From: Longimicrobiales bacterium
GTDB lineage: Bacteria; Gemmatimonadota; Gemmatimonadetes; Longimicrobiales; Gaopeijiaceae
Direction of reading: 5' to 3'
Length of the DNA: 64,000 nt
Assembly (NCBI GenBank): GCA_029245345.1
Contig: JAQWPM010000021.1
Span: 558,001 to 622,000, forward strand
The notes below the pieces were generated by a model, which searched no databases, was not told where the DNA came from, and was given only the letters and a program-made list of their open reading frames with translations. Made by a program: the position numbers and the translations under genes. The first letter of the stretch is position 1, and every line of letters starts with the position of its first letter. Of this stretch, positions 56,000-64,000 are shown piece by piece.

Positions 56000-58900
56000 A
56001 TGCGCCCGACGCTCCGCGCTCTGTCGTCTTTGCCGCTGATCCTGACACTCGCCGTCCCTGCAGCCGCACAGCAGATCCCCACCGACGCGCTCAGCCAGTT
56101 GTCGTTCCGGCATATTGGGCCGGTCGGTAACCGGACCACCTCAATTGCGGGTGTGGAAGGCGATCGCTTCACCTACTACGCAGGCGCGGCAACAGGCGGA
56201 GTTTGGAAAACCGAGGACGCGGGCATCCACTGGAAACCGGTCTTCGACGACCAGCCGGTACACGCGATCGGGGCCCTCGCGGTCTCGTCATCCGACCCGG
56301 CCATCGTGTGGGTCGGCACGGGTGAGACGTCGATTCGGTCCAACGTCTCTCTCGGGAATGGTGTCTGGAAGTCCACTGATGCAGGAGAGACCTGGGCGCA
56401 TATGGGACTGGAGGGCACAGGTCGCATCGGAAAGGTCCTCATCCATCCGTCGGACCCGGACATCGTGTACGTCGCGTCCCTCGGCCACTCGCACGGGCCC
56501 AGCGCAGAGCGAGGCTTATACCGCACCATGGACGGCGGCGCGACGTGGGAGCTCGTGCTCCACGTGGATGAGAACACGGGTGCATACGAGATGCTCTTCG
56601 ATCCGACGAACCCTCGGAAGATCCTGGCCACCATGTGGCAGATCGAAATCAACCAGTGGGGTCGAGAAAGCGGCGGTCCTGGCAGCGGCATGTTCATGAC
56701 CCGGGACGGCGGTGACAACTGGACACGCCTGGAAGGGAGCGAGCTCCCGACAAAACCGGTGGGCAAGATCGGCGTCTGTACTTCACCCGATGACCCTCGG
56801 CGCATCTACGCGCTGATCGAGACGGGCGACGGCGTGCCGATCCACGGCGAAGAGACGGACTCCGGTGAGCTGTGGCGGACCGATGATGGCGGCACGACGT
56901 GGAGCCTGGTCTCGTACCACCATGACCTGGCCACCCGGCAGGCGTACTACACCCGCTGCGGCGTCGCATCTGACGACAAAGACGAGGTCTACTTTCTGTC
57001 GTCCAGCTTCAGCAAGACCCTGGACGGCGGCACGACGCACACGACCACCAACTTCCTCCGTGACAAGTCATCCCCCGGCTGGGACTTCCACGACATATGG
57101 ATCGATCCCGGCAACGCAGAACGTTTTGCTCTGGCATTCGACGGCGGCGTGGTCATCACGGAAAACCGCGGCGCCTCCTGGTATAGGATCCAACTCCCGA
57201 TCGCACAGATGTACCACGTCACGGCCGACAATGCGGTGCCGTACAACGTGCTCGGCAACCGGCAGGACGGCCCCTCGTTCCGCGGGCCGTCGAACACCCG
57301 TACAGGTGGACTCTGGGCGAACGGCATCATTCCGCGAGGAGACTGGCGTGCCGTGGGCGGTGGTGAGAGCGGCTTCGCAACGCCTGATCCCACAGACCCG
57401 AACATCGTCTGGTCGAGCGCTTCAGGCTCCGGCGCACGCGGCGGCATCGTCGTGCGACACAACGTAGAGACGGGTCAGTTCCGCAACGTAGAAGTGTGGC
57501 CCATGTCCACCGGCGGATGGCCCGCAGACGGACTTCGATACCGCTTCCAGTGGACCTTCCCTCTGCTCATCTCGCCACATGACAACAACACCATTTACGT
57601 GACGAGTCAGGTTGTGCACCGGACCCGCAACGGCGGGCAGAGCTGGGACGTGATCAGCCCTGACCTCACCACGAACGACCTGTCCAAACAAGGCATCAGC
57701 GGCGGACTCACGCCGGACAACATCGGCGTCGAGTACTGCTGCGTGATCTATGCCTTCGACGAGTCCCCGGTGCAGGAAGGTGTGCTGTGGACCGGCTCGA
57801 ACGACGGGATCGTGCAGGTCACCCGCGACGACGGAGCCACCTGGACCAACGTCACGGACAACATCCCGAACCTGCCGGCAGACGGCGTCGTACGCTCCAT
57901 CGATGCCTCACGTTGGGACGCTGCCAAAGCGTACATCACCATCGAGCATCATCAGGTGGGTGACTTCGCTGCCCGCGCCTACAAGACGGACGACTACGGT
58001 GAGAGTTGGACGCAGATCACATCAGGCATCTCGAACATGCCTGTCGACTACACGCGGTACCTGCTCGAAGACCCGGTCAGGCCCGGCCTGCTTTACTTGG
58101 GCACTGAGACCACGCTCTACCTGAGCTACGACGACGGAGCGAGCTGGCGCACGTTTATGAACAACATGCCCCCTGCCCCGTTCTACGGGATCTTCGTCCA
58201 GGAGCACTTCAACGATTTGGTGCTCGGGACGTACGGCCGGGGCTACTGGATCCTGGACGACCTCGGGCCGGTTCAGCAGCTCGACGCGGAGGTCGCTGCG
58301 TCGGGCGCTCATCTGTTCGAAACAAGAGACGCATATCGGTTTCGGCCCGTTACCGAACCCATGATCACGCTTGAAGACTGGGCGAACGGCGAAAACCCAC
58401 CGAACGCAGCGTCATTGAACTACTGGATTGGTGACGATGCCACGGAGTCGGTGAAGCTGAGGATCGAGGATGCAGCAGGTGACGTCGTCAGGACCCTTGA
58501 TGGCGGGACAGAACCCGGTGTGAACCGCGCCTGGTGGGACTTCCAGGACGAGCCGGGCACGCAGGTGAAGCTCTGGACCAAGCCACTGTTCGCGAACTGG
58601 TTCAGCATGCCCGACGAGGGCTTCAGGTCCGGCGGGCGAGTAGGCGGCATGCTCCAACCACCGGGCACGTACACCGTGACACTCGTGATAGATGGAGAGG
58701 ATGCGGCCAGTCAGCCCCTCACCGTCTTGAAAGACCCCACATCCGAAGGGTCACTCTCGGACATCCGGACGCAGTACACGCTCATGGACGAGATCAGGGC
58801 GGACCAGGAGGGAGCGGCTGCAGCGGTGAATCGCATCGAGTTGATCCGCAAACAGATCGCGGACATCCGGACCGTTGTGGATGAGACCAGCGACGACACC

Positions 58901-59218
58901 GACGAAGAGTTCGACGCGGCCTCGAGCACGCTTGAGGAGCAGCTGATCGAAGTGGAGTCGTCACTGGTGCAGCTCAAAACCACGGGCGGCGGTGACGGCG
59001 TGCGCTGGCCTGCAATGCTGTGGGGACAGCTCAACTACCTGAGGGGAGCCGTCGGTTCAGCGGACTTCCGCCCCACCGACCAGCACGGTGAAGTGCAGGT
59101 GATCCTGCGTCAGCAGCTCCGTGACGCGGAGGAGGCGCTGGAAGCATTGCTGGAAACCGCCGTACAAGAGTACAACCGTCTCGTGCTCGCGCGCGGGCTG
59201 CCCCCGATTATCACGTGA
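56000..59218 (+). CDS. Exported VPS10/sortilin-type beta-propeller protein
   Basis: ATG 56000 gives a signal peptide (MRPTLRALSSLPLILTLAVPAAAQ) and 1072 residues. It is a paralogue of 7778-11047, sharing RHIGPVGNRTTSIAG-like opening blades, VWVGTGE, many Asp-box motifs (STDAGETWA, RTDDGGTTW, RDDGATWTN) and VLGTYGRGYWILDDL. An Ig-like segment (PPGTYTVTLVIDG) precedes a C-terminal helical, coiled-coil-like region (about 935-1050, Glu/Gln-rich with IRKQIADIRTVVDE). No obvious glycosidase active site was seen; binding or scaffolding on the cell surface is possible. It diverges from the M28 gene with about 180 bp between starts. Confidence 0.85.
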   Translation: MRPTLRALSSLPLILTLAVPAAAQQIPTDALSQLSFRHIGPVGNRTTSIAGVEGDRFTYYAGAATGGVWKTEDAGIHWKPVFDDQPVHAIGALAVSSSDPAIVWVGTGETSIRSNVSLGNGVWKSTDAGETWAHMGLEGTGRIGKVLIHPSDPDIVYVASLGHSHGPSAERGLYRTMDGGATWELVLHVDENTGAYEMLFDPTNPRKILATMWQIEINQWGRESGGPGSGMFMTRDGGDNWTRLEGSELPTKPVGKIGVCTSPDDPRRIYALIETGDGVPIHGEETDSGELWRTDDGGTTWSLVSYHHDLATRQAYYTRCGVASDDKDEVYFLSSSFSKTLDGGTTHTTTNFLRDKSSPGWDFHDIWIDPGNAERFALAFDGGVVITENRGASWYRIQLPIAQMYHVTADNAVPYNVLGNRQDGPSFRGPSNTRTGGLWANGIIPRGDWRAVGGGESGFATPDPTDPNIVWSSASGSGARGGIVVRHNVETGQFRNVEVWPMSTGGWPADGLRYRFQWTFPLLISPHDNNTIYVTSQVVHRTRNGGQSWDVISPDLTTNDLSKQGISGGLTPDNIGVEYCCVIYAFDESPVQEGVLWTGSNDGIVQVTRDDGATWTNVTDNIPNLPADGVVRSIDASRWDAAKAYITIEHHQVGDFAARAYKTDDYGESWTQITSGISNMPVDYTRYLLEDPVRPGLLYLGTETTLYLSYDDGASWRTFMNNMPPAPFYGIFVQEHFNDLVLGTYGRGYWILDDLGPVQQLDAEVAASGAHLFETRDAYRFRPVTEPMITLEDWANGENPPNAASLNYWIGDDATESVKLRIEDAAGDVVRTLDGGTEPGVNRAWWDFQDEPGTQVKLWTKPLFANWFSMPDEGFRSGGRVGGMLQPPGTYTVTLVIDGEDAASQPLTVLKDPTSEGSLSDIRTQYTLMDEIRADQEGAAAAVNRIELIRKQIADIRTVVDETSDDTDEEFDAASSTLEEQLIEVESSLVQLKTTGGGDGVRWPAMLWGQLNYLRGAVGSADFRPTDQHGEVQVILRQQLRDAEEALEALLETAVQEYNRLVLARGLPPIIT

Positions 59219-59291
59219 CGTTGTACCACAGTCGCATCGTCCGCATTTTTCAGCATAGACATGTAAACGATTTCGGATCAACGGAGCACGT

Positions 59292-59714
59292 ATGAAGTTC
59301 GCCACGAGGCTACTCGCCCGACGCATCGGCACGATATCCGCCCTGCTCATCGCGTTCACGCTTTCTGCAGCCCAGCACGCATCGGCTCAGCCGGCTCCGG
59401 AATTCGACCTCACCGGTGAGTGGGTCTTCAACGTCGAGTCTCCGAACGGCCTCGGTGAGCGACAGGTGACCTTCGTTCAAGAAGGCAACAAGCTCACGGG
59501 CGAGATCTCGAGCTCCATGGCGAGCGGCGACCTCGAGGGCACGATCGAAGGAGACCAGGTCTTCTTCGTCGCATCCATCTTCATGGATGCCGGCGCGTTC
59601 GCGGTCACGTACAAGGCCACCTATCTCGATGGCCAGCTTCGTAACGGCACCATCGACTTCGGCGACTACGGTGGGGGGAGCTTCATGGGGTATAGGAAAG
59701 AAGAGGGCGGCTGA
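59292..59714 (+). CDS. Small exported beta-rich protein of unknown function
   Basis: ATG 59292 follows GGAG with suitable spacing. The 140-residue product has a signal peptide (to ASAQ, about residue 33). Its mature part looks like a small antiparallel barrel: LTGEWVFNVESP, RQVTFVQEGNKLTGEIS, LEGTIEGDQVFFVAS and LRNGTIDFG. The first Trp-containing strand and alternating pattern resemble lipocalin-like or similar small-molecule-binding barrels, an inference from pattern only. It lies 73 nt after the propeller gene and 3 nt before the hydrolase gene, so it probably shares their transcript. I cannot assign a family name. Confidence 0.75.
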   Translation: MKFATRLLARRIGTISALLIAFTLSAAQHASAQPAPEFDLTGEWVFNVESPNGLGERQVTFVQEGNKLTGEISSSMASGDLEGTIEGDQVFFVASIFMDAGAFAVTYKATYLDGQLRNGTIDFGDYGGGSFMGYRKEEGG

Positions 59715-59717
59715 CCC

Positions 59718-61190
59718 TTGGTGAGAGGCCATCGTTTCGGGGTATACGCCGTCGCCCTGCTCGGAGTCCTGGCCGTATCACCCATAGCCGCCCAACTGGC
59801 TCCAGAATTCCCAACGCTGGCCACCGATCACGCCATTGGCGAGGGCATAACCCAGCCGTGCCTGGACACCGTTGAAGGCGAGGCCGTGTGCGGACGCTTC
59901 CGCGTATTGGAAAACCGGGCCGCCCCAGCTGGCCGCACGATCGACGTGGCATTTGTCGTCCTTAAGGCATTAGACGGCGGCGGACGCGCCGACGCCTACA
60001 CCCAGTTCAATGGCGGTCCGGGGTCTCCCATGACGCCGGCATCCAGCTCTATGGCTCGCCGTCGGGCCGACATCCGAGCGGACCGTGACGTCCTTCTCGT
60101 GGATCACCGCGGAACCGGCAACTCGACTCCGCTGGGGTGCAACAACGCCTACCCTACCGGGATGCGGTCGAGGTTCGAGACGGTCATGCCGCTGGACCAT
60201 GTGGACGGGTGCCGCGACATGTTGTCCCGGCGTCACGACCTCTCGCAGTACACGACGCCGAACGCGATGGACGACTTGGCGGAGCTGTCCGAATGGCTCG
60301 GCTACGCACAGCTGAACATCAACGGTGGATCATACGGCACGGTGGAGGCACAAGTCTTCACCCGGCGGCACCCGGACATGGTGCGCACGGTGATTATGAA
60401 CGGAGTGGCACCACTCCAAGACCGCGTTTATGTCCATCACGCGCGTTACCTGCAGGAGTCCCTCGAGAACATGTACGCGGAATGCGCGGAACAGCCCGAG
60501 TGCTCCGAGGCATACCCCGACCTACAAGCGGTCACAGAAGAGGTCCTCCAGACTGCGTCCACCCGGCCCCGCTTGGTTCGTGCTGGAAGCACGAGAGCCC
60601 CGTTCCGCATCGGACCCCTGTCGTATGCTCTCCGCGGACTGTTGTACGGCCAGTCGGAGACCGTGCCTGCCCGGATCTACGAAGCGAAAGACGGCAATTG
60701 GCAGGCGCTGGCGGACTACTATGTACAGCGGCAGTCATGGGTGGGCACTACCGCCGGTGTGCCCGCGGGATACCACTTCTCAGTCCTGTGCGCGGAAGAT
60801 ATCGACCCGCTTTCGTGGCCCGAGATTGAGGAGGCGTCAGCCGGCACGTTCATGGGTGACTACCTCATCGCCGGCTACAAACGTGCGTGTGAGCGTTGGC
60901 CCTCTGCAAAGATGCCGGCGTCCTTCTTCGAACCGGTGACATCAAACAAACCAGTGTTAATCCTGTCCGGCGGCCGTGACCCGGTGACGCCTGTCGGCGG
61001 CGGAAACAGGATGGCAGAGCAGTGGCCGAACAACGTCCATGTGGTCGTTCCTAACGGAGGCCACGGTCAAGGCGGTCCATGCATCACGGCGATGCTGGTA
61101 CACCTCGTTCGCACCGGTTCAGTCAGCGGCATCGATACAAGCTGCGTCCAGAGCCGACCACCCACAGCCTTCGAAATCTCCGTCAGATAA
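59718..61190 (+). CDS. Exported alpha/beta-hydrolase with TAP-like C-terminus (S33 type)
   Basis: The start is a TTG at 59718 or the adjacent GTG at 59721, 3 to 6 nt after the previous stop. A signal peptide (VYAVALLGVLAVSPIAAQ) leads 490 residues with the alpha/beta-hydrolase order: oxyanion-hole NGGPGSP, DHRGTGNS, nucleophile Ser in NGGSYGTVEA (about residue 211), Asp in GGRDPVTP and His in NGGHGQGGPC. The cap region and C-terminal SGGRDPVTP block match the tripeptidyl aminopeptidase-like class, so proline iminopeptidase or tripeptidyl peptidase activity is plausible. Secretion fits peptide scavenging with the neighbouring M28 enzyme. Confidence 0.9.
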   Translation: MVRGHRFGVYAVALLGVLAVSPIAAQLAPEFPTLATDHAIGEGITQPCLDTVEGEAVCGRFRVLENRAAPAGRTIDVAFVVLKALDGGGRADAYTQFNGGPGSPMTPASSSMARRRADIRADRDVLLVDHRGTGNSTPLGCNNAYPTGMRSRFETVMPLDHVDGCRDMLSRRHDLSQYTTPNAMDDLAELSEWLGYAQLNINGGSYGTVEAQVFTRRHPDMVRTVIMNGVAPLQDRVYVHHARYLQESLENMYAECAEQPECSEAYPDLQAVTEEVLQTASTRPRLVRAGSTRAPFRIGPLSYALRGLLYGQSETVPARIYEAKDGNWQALADYYVQRQSWVGTTAGVPAGYHFSVLCAEDIDPLSWPEIEEASAGTFMGDYLIAGYKRACERWPSAKMPASFFEPVTSNKPVLILSGGRDPVTPVGGGNRMAEQWPNNVHVVVPNGGHGQGGPCITAMLVHLVRTGSVSGIDTSCVQSRPPTAFEISVR

Positions 61191-61303
61191 AACCTTGGCG
61201 TGACGCCCCTGTCCGGGCGCCCCAAGCTCACCGTACAGCGCTCCCTCCTCGGCCGCGCGGGTCTCCCCGGGGCCACAGGGGCGAGGCCCGGGAAGCGCTG
61301 CGA

Positions 61304-61655
61304 TTACGACCCGATCATGACCAACTCGTCCGGGTTGTTGTACGGGAGAGGCCGAAGCACGACCGCGTCCCGCACACTGAACATGGTCGTCGTGGCGCCG
61401 ATTCCCAGTGCCAGCGTCAGCACAGCAACAAAGGTGAAGCCCGGCGCCCGCTTGAACGACCGCAGCGCAAATCTCAAATCCCGTCCCATCATCGTCACCG
61501 TCATCGTCCCTGTGTTGTCCTTCTCATGTATGCGTGCCAGCTCTGCGGCATGTGAACGAGCGCCCCACAAGCTCCGCCTCCCACTCCTGCACACACCGGC
61601 CCCGGTAGATCAGTGGCACCGTGCGCGCCCACAGGCGCAGCAGAAGCCGAGGCAT
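61304..61655 (-). pseudogene. ADOP-type ABC transporter permease, frameshifted N-terminal fragment
   Basis: From ATG 61655 the frame reads MPRLLLRLWARTV, then [15 protein letters not shown], before going out of frame. The downstream frame reads [13 protein letters not shown], then [38 protein letters not shown] and [15 protein letters not shown], and stops at 61304. This is the beginning of a MacB/FtsX-like permease of the acidobacterial duplicated-orphaned-permease type, usually about 800 residues long. Roughly 700 residues are missing. It overlaps the padR remnant stop as TGATG, the arrangement such genes normally have. Confidence 0.75.
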
Positions 61656-61921
61656 CAGCCCTGTGCAGCCGTTCGCGGCGCCGCGCCGGACAAGACCGCG
61701 AGACGATCGAGCGCTTCACTCAGAGCCAGAGCACCCACCGCCGTGACGCGGCAGTAGCGCCGGCGCGGCCTGTCTGCAGCCTTCGCGTCTCCGGCCTCCC
61801 CCCATTCAGACACCACATAGTCACGCGCCTCCATGCGAGCGAGCGTCGGATCACCCACACTGCCGACCGCTGCATGCGCGTCACAGCCCCAGGCTATGTA
61901 GCGTACGTACCAATCGTGCAA
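61655..61921 (-). pseudogene. PadR-family regulator remnant
   Basis: The C-terminal half of a PadR winged-helix domain is clear: PTLARMEARDYVVSEWGEAG, then RPRRRYCRVTAVGALALSEAL. The N-terminal helices before PTLARME are not recognisable in any frame upstream, so the gene is truncated or scrambled near 61870. PadR regulators typically sit directly upstream of ADOP permease genes, as here. Both are decayed together. Confidence 0.7.
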
Positions 61922-61962
61922 AGGGGTGCCCGGTCCTACAAGCGCTTGGGAATCACCCCTTT
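61920..61962. repeat. Inverted repeat upstream of the PAP2 gene
   Basis: AAAGGGGTG (61920-61928) and CACCCCTTT (61954-61962) are perfect inverted repeats separated by 25 nt, about 70 nt upstream of the PAP2 gene. Their role is unknown; they could form a weak hairpin or bind a dimeric regulator. Confidence 0.4.
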
Positions 61963-62030
61963 CTTAGCACGCCCCCTCGTCTTCAATTCGGCGTCACCAT
62001 CACCATCTGCCGAGATCGGGGTTCGCCAAC

Positions 62031-62615
62031 GTGCTTTTCGGGAAACCACGCTTCCAGTTCGCATCAGCTTGCCTCATCGCCGCGACGGCTCTGTTCGTCT
62101 CGCCGCAGCCAGGAGTTGCTCAGCACAATCGGACTGAGGACGTCGGGGACGTGCTCATGGTCGCGGCGCCCGTGGTGGCGCTGGCCAGCACCCTGGTGCT
62201 CAAAGAGCACGACGGCGCGCAACAGTTCGTCTTGGGCTTCGTCGCGAATGCGGGCGTCACGAAGGGCCTCAAGTATCTGGTCGATAAGGACCGCCCCGAC
62301 GGATCAGACCAAAACTCACTGCCCTCCGGCCACACCTCCATCGCGTTCCAGAGCGCGACGTTCTTCCACTTCCGGTATGGACTTCGCTACGCCGTGCCCG
62401 CCTACGCGGCGGCGGCGTTCGTCGGGTACAGTCGGATGCACGCGGACAAACACTTCTTCGAAGACGTTCTATTGGGTGCGGCCATCGGTGCGCTCAGCGC
62501 GCGGCTCTTCACTGGCTCTCGAGCCGGAGACGGCTCATCAGGGGGTGCCGTGCCCAACTTCGCCGCGACGGTGAACGCTGCGGGCAGGGTCACGGTGGGG
62601 TATTCGAGCAGGTAG
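62031..62615 (+). CDS. Exported PAP2-family phosphatase
   Basis: The GTG at 62031 starts a 194-residue protein with a signal peptide (residues 1-30, QPGVAQ). It holds the three PAP2 signature blocks: KYLVDKDRP (about residues 83-91), LPSGHTS with the catalytic-site His (about 100-106) and YSRMHADKHFFED with the nucleophile His (about 132-144). PAP2 enzymes remove phosphate from lipid or other phosphoesters at the periplasmic face. It is shorter than integral PAP2 proteins, with few long hydrophobic helices, and may be soluble or peripheral. It is not obviously in an operon: decayed genes lie upstream and a convergent gene downstream. Confidence 0.88.
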   Translation: MLFGKPRFQFASACLIAATALFVSPQPGVAQHNRTEDVGDVLMVAAPVVALASTLVLKEHDGAQQFVLGFVANAGVTKGLKYLVDKDRPDGSDQNSLPSGHTSIAFQSATFFHFRYGLRYAVPAYAAAAFVGYSRMHADKHFFEDVLLGAAIGALSARLFTGSRAGDGSSGGAVPNFAATVNAAGRVTVGYSSR

Positions 62616-62668
62616 GGGACCTACGATCGGGCCGACGCCGTACCCGGGCTGCGCTGACCGGCGGGGCG

Positions 62669-64000
62669 CTATCGCTCCCAGACGACGCGGCCACCCACAA
62701 CCGTGAGGTCTACGAGCATCGTTTCCAAACACGGGTCGGGGCAGGTCAGGTAGTTCTCGGCGGTCACGACGACGTCCGCGAATTTGCCCACCTCCAAGGT
62801 TCCAAGCTCGTCCTCGCTGAAGGTTAGATAGGCGTACGCGGCTGTAGCCGCCCGGAGGGCTTCGAGGCGAGTCACCTTCTGGTCCGCTCCCACGACCCCC
62901 GCGCTGATGGTGCCTCGGGTGGTGAAGTGATGGAGGACCCACCAGGGGTCGTAAGGGACAACTGGAGAATCCGTCCCGAGAGAGACGGGCACTTCAGCAT
63001 CGAGAAACGCCCTCAGTGGCGTGGTCAGGCCAGCCCGGTCCCGGCCCCAATACTCGACCAAACTCGGAGCGGCCAGATAGAGATGGTCCTGGGCCGACAC
63101 CACGAGTTGGAGTTCCCTCATTCTGGGGAAGTGATCATCCCTTGGAATGAACGCGTGCTCAACGACCCATCGCTCCCCGGTAATTGGGGCGTCGCGGTTA
63201 GCTGACTCGTACGCGTCCAGCACCAGGTCGATTGCGGCATCACCCACCGCGTGCGTAGCGACCCGCCATCCGGCGGCGTGAAGTGCACGCACAGATTCGA
63301 CGAAAGGCTCTCGCGGGACGGTCTGCAGGCCATAGAACGTCCCACCCTCACCCCACGGTTCTTCGTAGGGATCCCTCATCAGCCCCCCTTCGAAGCCACC
63401 GTCTACACCGAGTTTGACGCCACCCATCTTCAGCCATGCGTCTCCCTCATCGGGATCTGGCCAGTCCTCCATGGCCTCCGCCAGTTGCTCGGGTAACCCC
63501 GACCGAGGTGCGCGCATGAGCACTTCGACTCGGAGATTGAGCCGACCTTCATCGCGTAGGCGTTGCAGTGACGCGTATTGGGCAGGCGACGTCCCCGGAT
63601 GGCGGATGCTCGTGAGACCGCGGCTGTTCAAGATGCGATGAGCCGCTTCTTGTTCGTCGAGGACCGCATCCGGACCGGCTGGAGAGGGCGACGGCAAGGA
63701 AACGAAGTCCTTCGCTCGGTCCACCAGTTCGCCATTGAGCCGCCCATCGTCATATCGCCCGATGCGGCCGCCAGCCACGTCATCGGTCGACTCGTCGATC
63801 CCCCATCGATCCAGAGCAGCGCTGTTCAGAATGAACTCGTGACCTCCGCGGACGACCACGACGGCCTTGTTGGGCGCGGCTCGATCAAGGTCGTCCCTGT
63901 AGGGTAGCCGCTGCTCGGCCAGCTGCCCCTCGTGCCAGTCACTGTTGGTGACGACAACTCCGCCTGGGTCGGTTCCCTCAGCCCGCTCACGAATCGCGTC
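62669..64000 (-). CDS. YtcJ-like amidohydrolase (5' end beyond window)
   Basis: The frame is open from the right edge (444 codons present, start outside). It matches the YtcJ/amidohydrolase 3 class. Near the visible N-terminal side is VVVRGGHEFILNSAAL, followed by VKLGVDGGFEGG, His residues in VATHAVGDAA and VVEHAFIP, and the catalytic Asp in LGTDSPVVPYDP. The protein ends in the small beta domain (VGKFADVVVTAENYL). The first His-x-His pair must lie beyond the window. Such enzymes are metal-dependent N-acyl or amide hydrolases of mostly unknown substrate; whether it is exported cannot be seen. It converges on the PAP2 gene. Confidence 0.88.
   Translation of the reverse strand, partial: DAIRERAEGTDPGGVVVTNSDWHEGQLAEQRLPYRDDLDRAAPNKAVVVVRGGHEFILNSAALDRWGIDESTDDVAGGRIGRYDDGRLNGELVDRAKDFVSLPSPSPAGPDAVLDEQEAAHRILNSRGLTSIRHPGTSPAQYASLQRLRDEGRLNLRVEVLMRAPRSGLPEQLAEAMEDWPDPDEGDAWLKMGGVKLGVDGGFEGGLMRDPYEEPWGEGGTFYGLQTVPREPFVESVRALHAAGWRVATHAVGDAAIDLVLDAYESANRDAPITGERWVVEHAFIPRDDHFPRMRELQLVVSAQDHLYLAAPSLVEYWGRDRAGLTTPLRAFLDAEVPVSLGTDSPVVPYDPWWVLHHFTTRGTISAGVVGADQKVTRLEALRAATAAYAYLTFSEDELGTLEVGKFADVVVTAENYLTCPDPCLETMLVDLTVVGGRVVWER

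Overview
The window is GC-rich and comes from a bacterium with a strongly export-oriented proteome. The combination of several DUF5916 outer-membrane proteins, giant VPS10/sortilin-type propeller proteins, GCPII-like M28 peptidases, a DUF3127 protein and many exported amidohydrolases and PQQ sugar dehydrogenases suggests Gemmatimonadota or a close relative. This is an inference from gene content, because the window has no rRNA or ribosomal protein genes. No tRNA, CRISPR array, transposase or phage gene was seen.

Layout, left to right. At 0-3.6 kb lie a tandem creatininase-like protein (cut by the left edge), a small orphan ORF between 14-bp direct repeats, and a neurotransmitter:sodium symporter with a 33-codon partner. 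At 3.8-16.4 kb are an M28 peptidase, a convergent operon of a VPS10-type propeller and a DUF885 protein, two DUF5916 proteins, and a dead toxin-antitoxin module between them. At 16.5-27.8 kb are a GH2 beta-galactosidase, a two-subunit molybdenum hydroxylase (IorAB type), a sulfatase-sialidase fusion and a PhoD-like phosphatase. At 28.1-33.7 kb runs an operon of a frameshifted small gene, a serine hydrolase, an M20-like protein, an Smr protein and an amidohydrolase. At 33.9-36.5 kb are a DUF3127 protein and an S9 peptidase.

From 36.5 to 45.3 kb is the most unusual part. An 8.3-kb block holds gamma-glutamyltransferase, a three-gene sugar dehydrogenase/hydantoinase operon and an amidase. It is bounded by truncated copies of genes that stand intact to its right: a sulfatase 3' end on its left and an M19 dipeptidase fragment plus an S9 peptidase tail on its right. 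The junction is what a tandem duplication of an S9-sulfatase-M19 segment would leave if the first copy were later mostly replaced. The rest of the window holds the intact sulfatase and M19 dipeptidase, a PIN-toxin fragment, a third DUF5916 protein, a PQQ dehydrogenase/amidohydrolase/M28 operon facing a second VPS10-type propeller, a small exported protein, an S33-type hydrolase, a decayed PadR/ABC-permease locus, a PAP2 phosphatase and an amidohydrolase cut by the right edge.

Most proteins carry Sec, Tat or lipoprotein signals, so the genes probably act together outside the cytoplasm on peptides, amides, sulfated or galactosylated glycans, phosphoesters and sugars. Products would enter through systems such as the Na+-coupled symporter. 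Several enzymes have lost canonical catalytic or metal-binding residues while remaining full-length ORFs.
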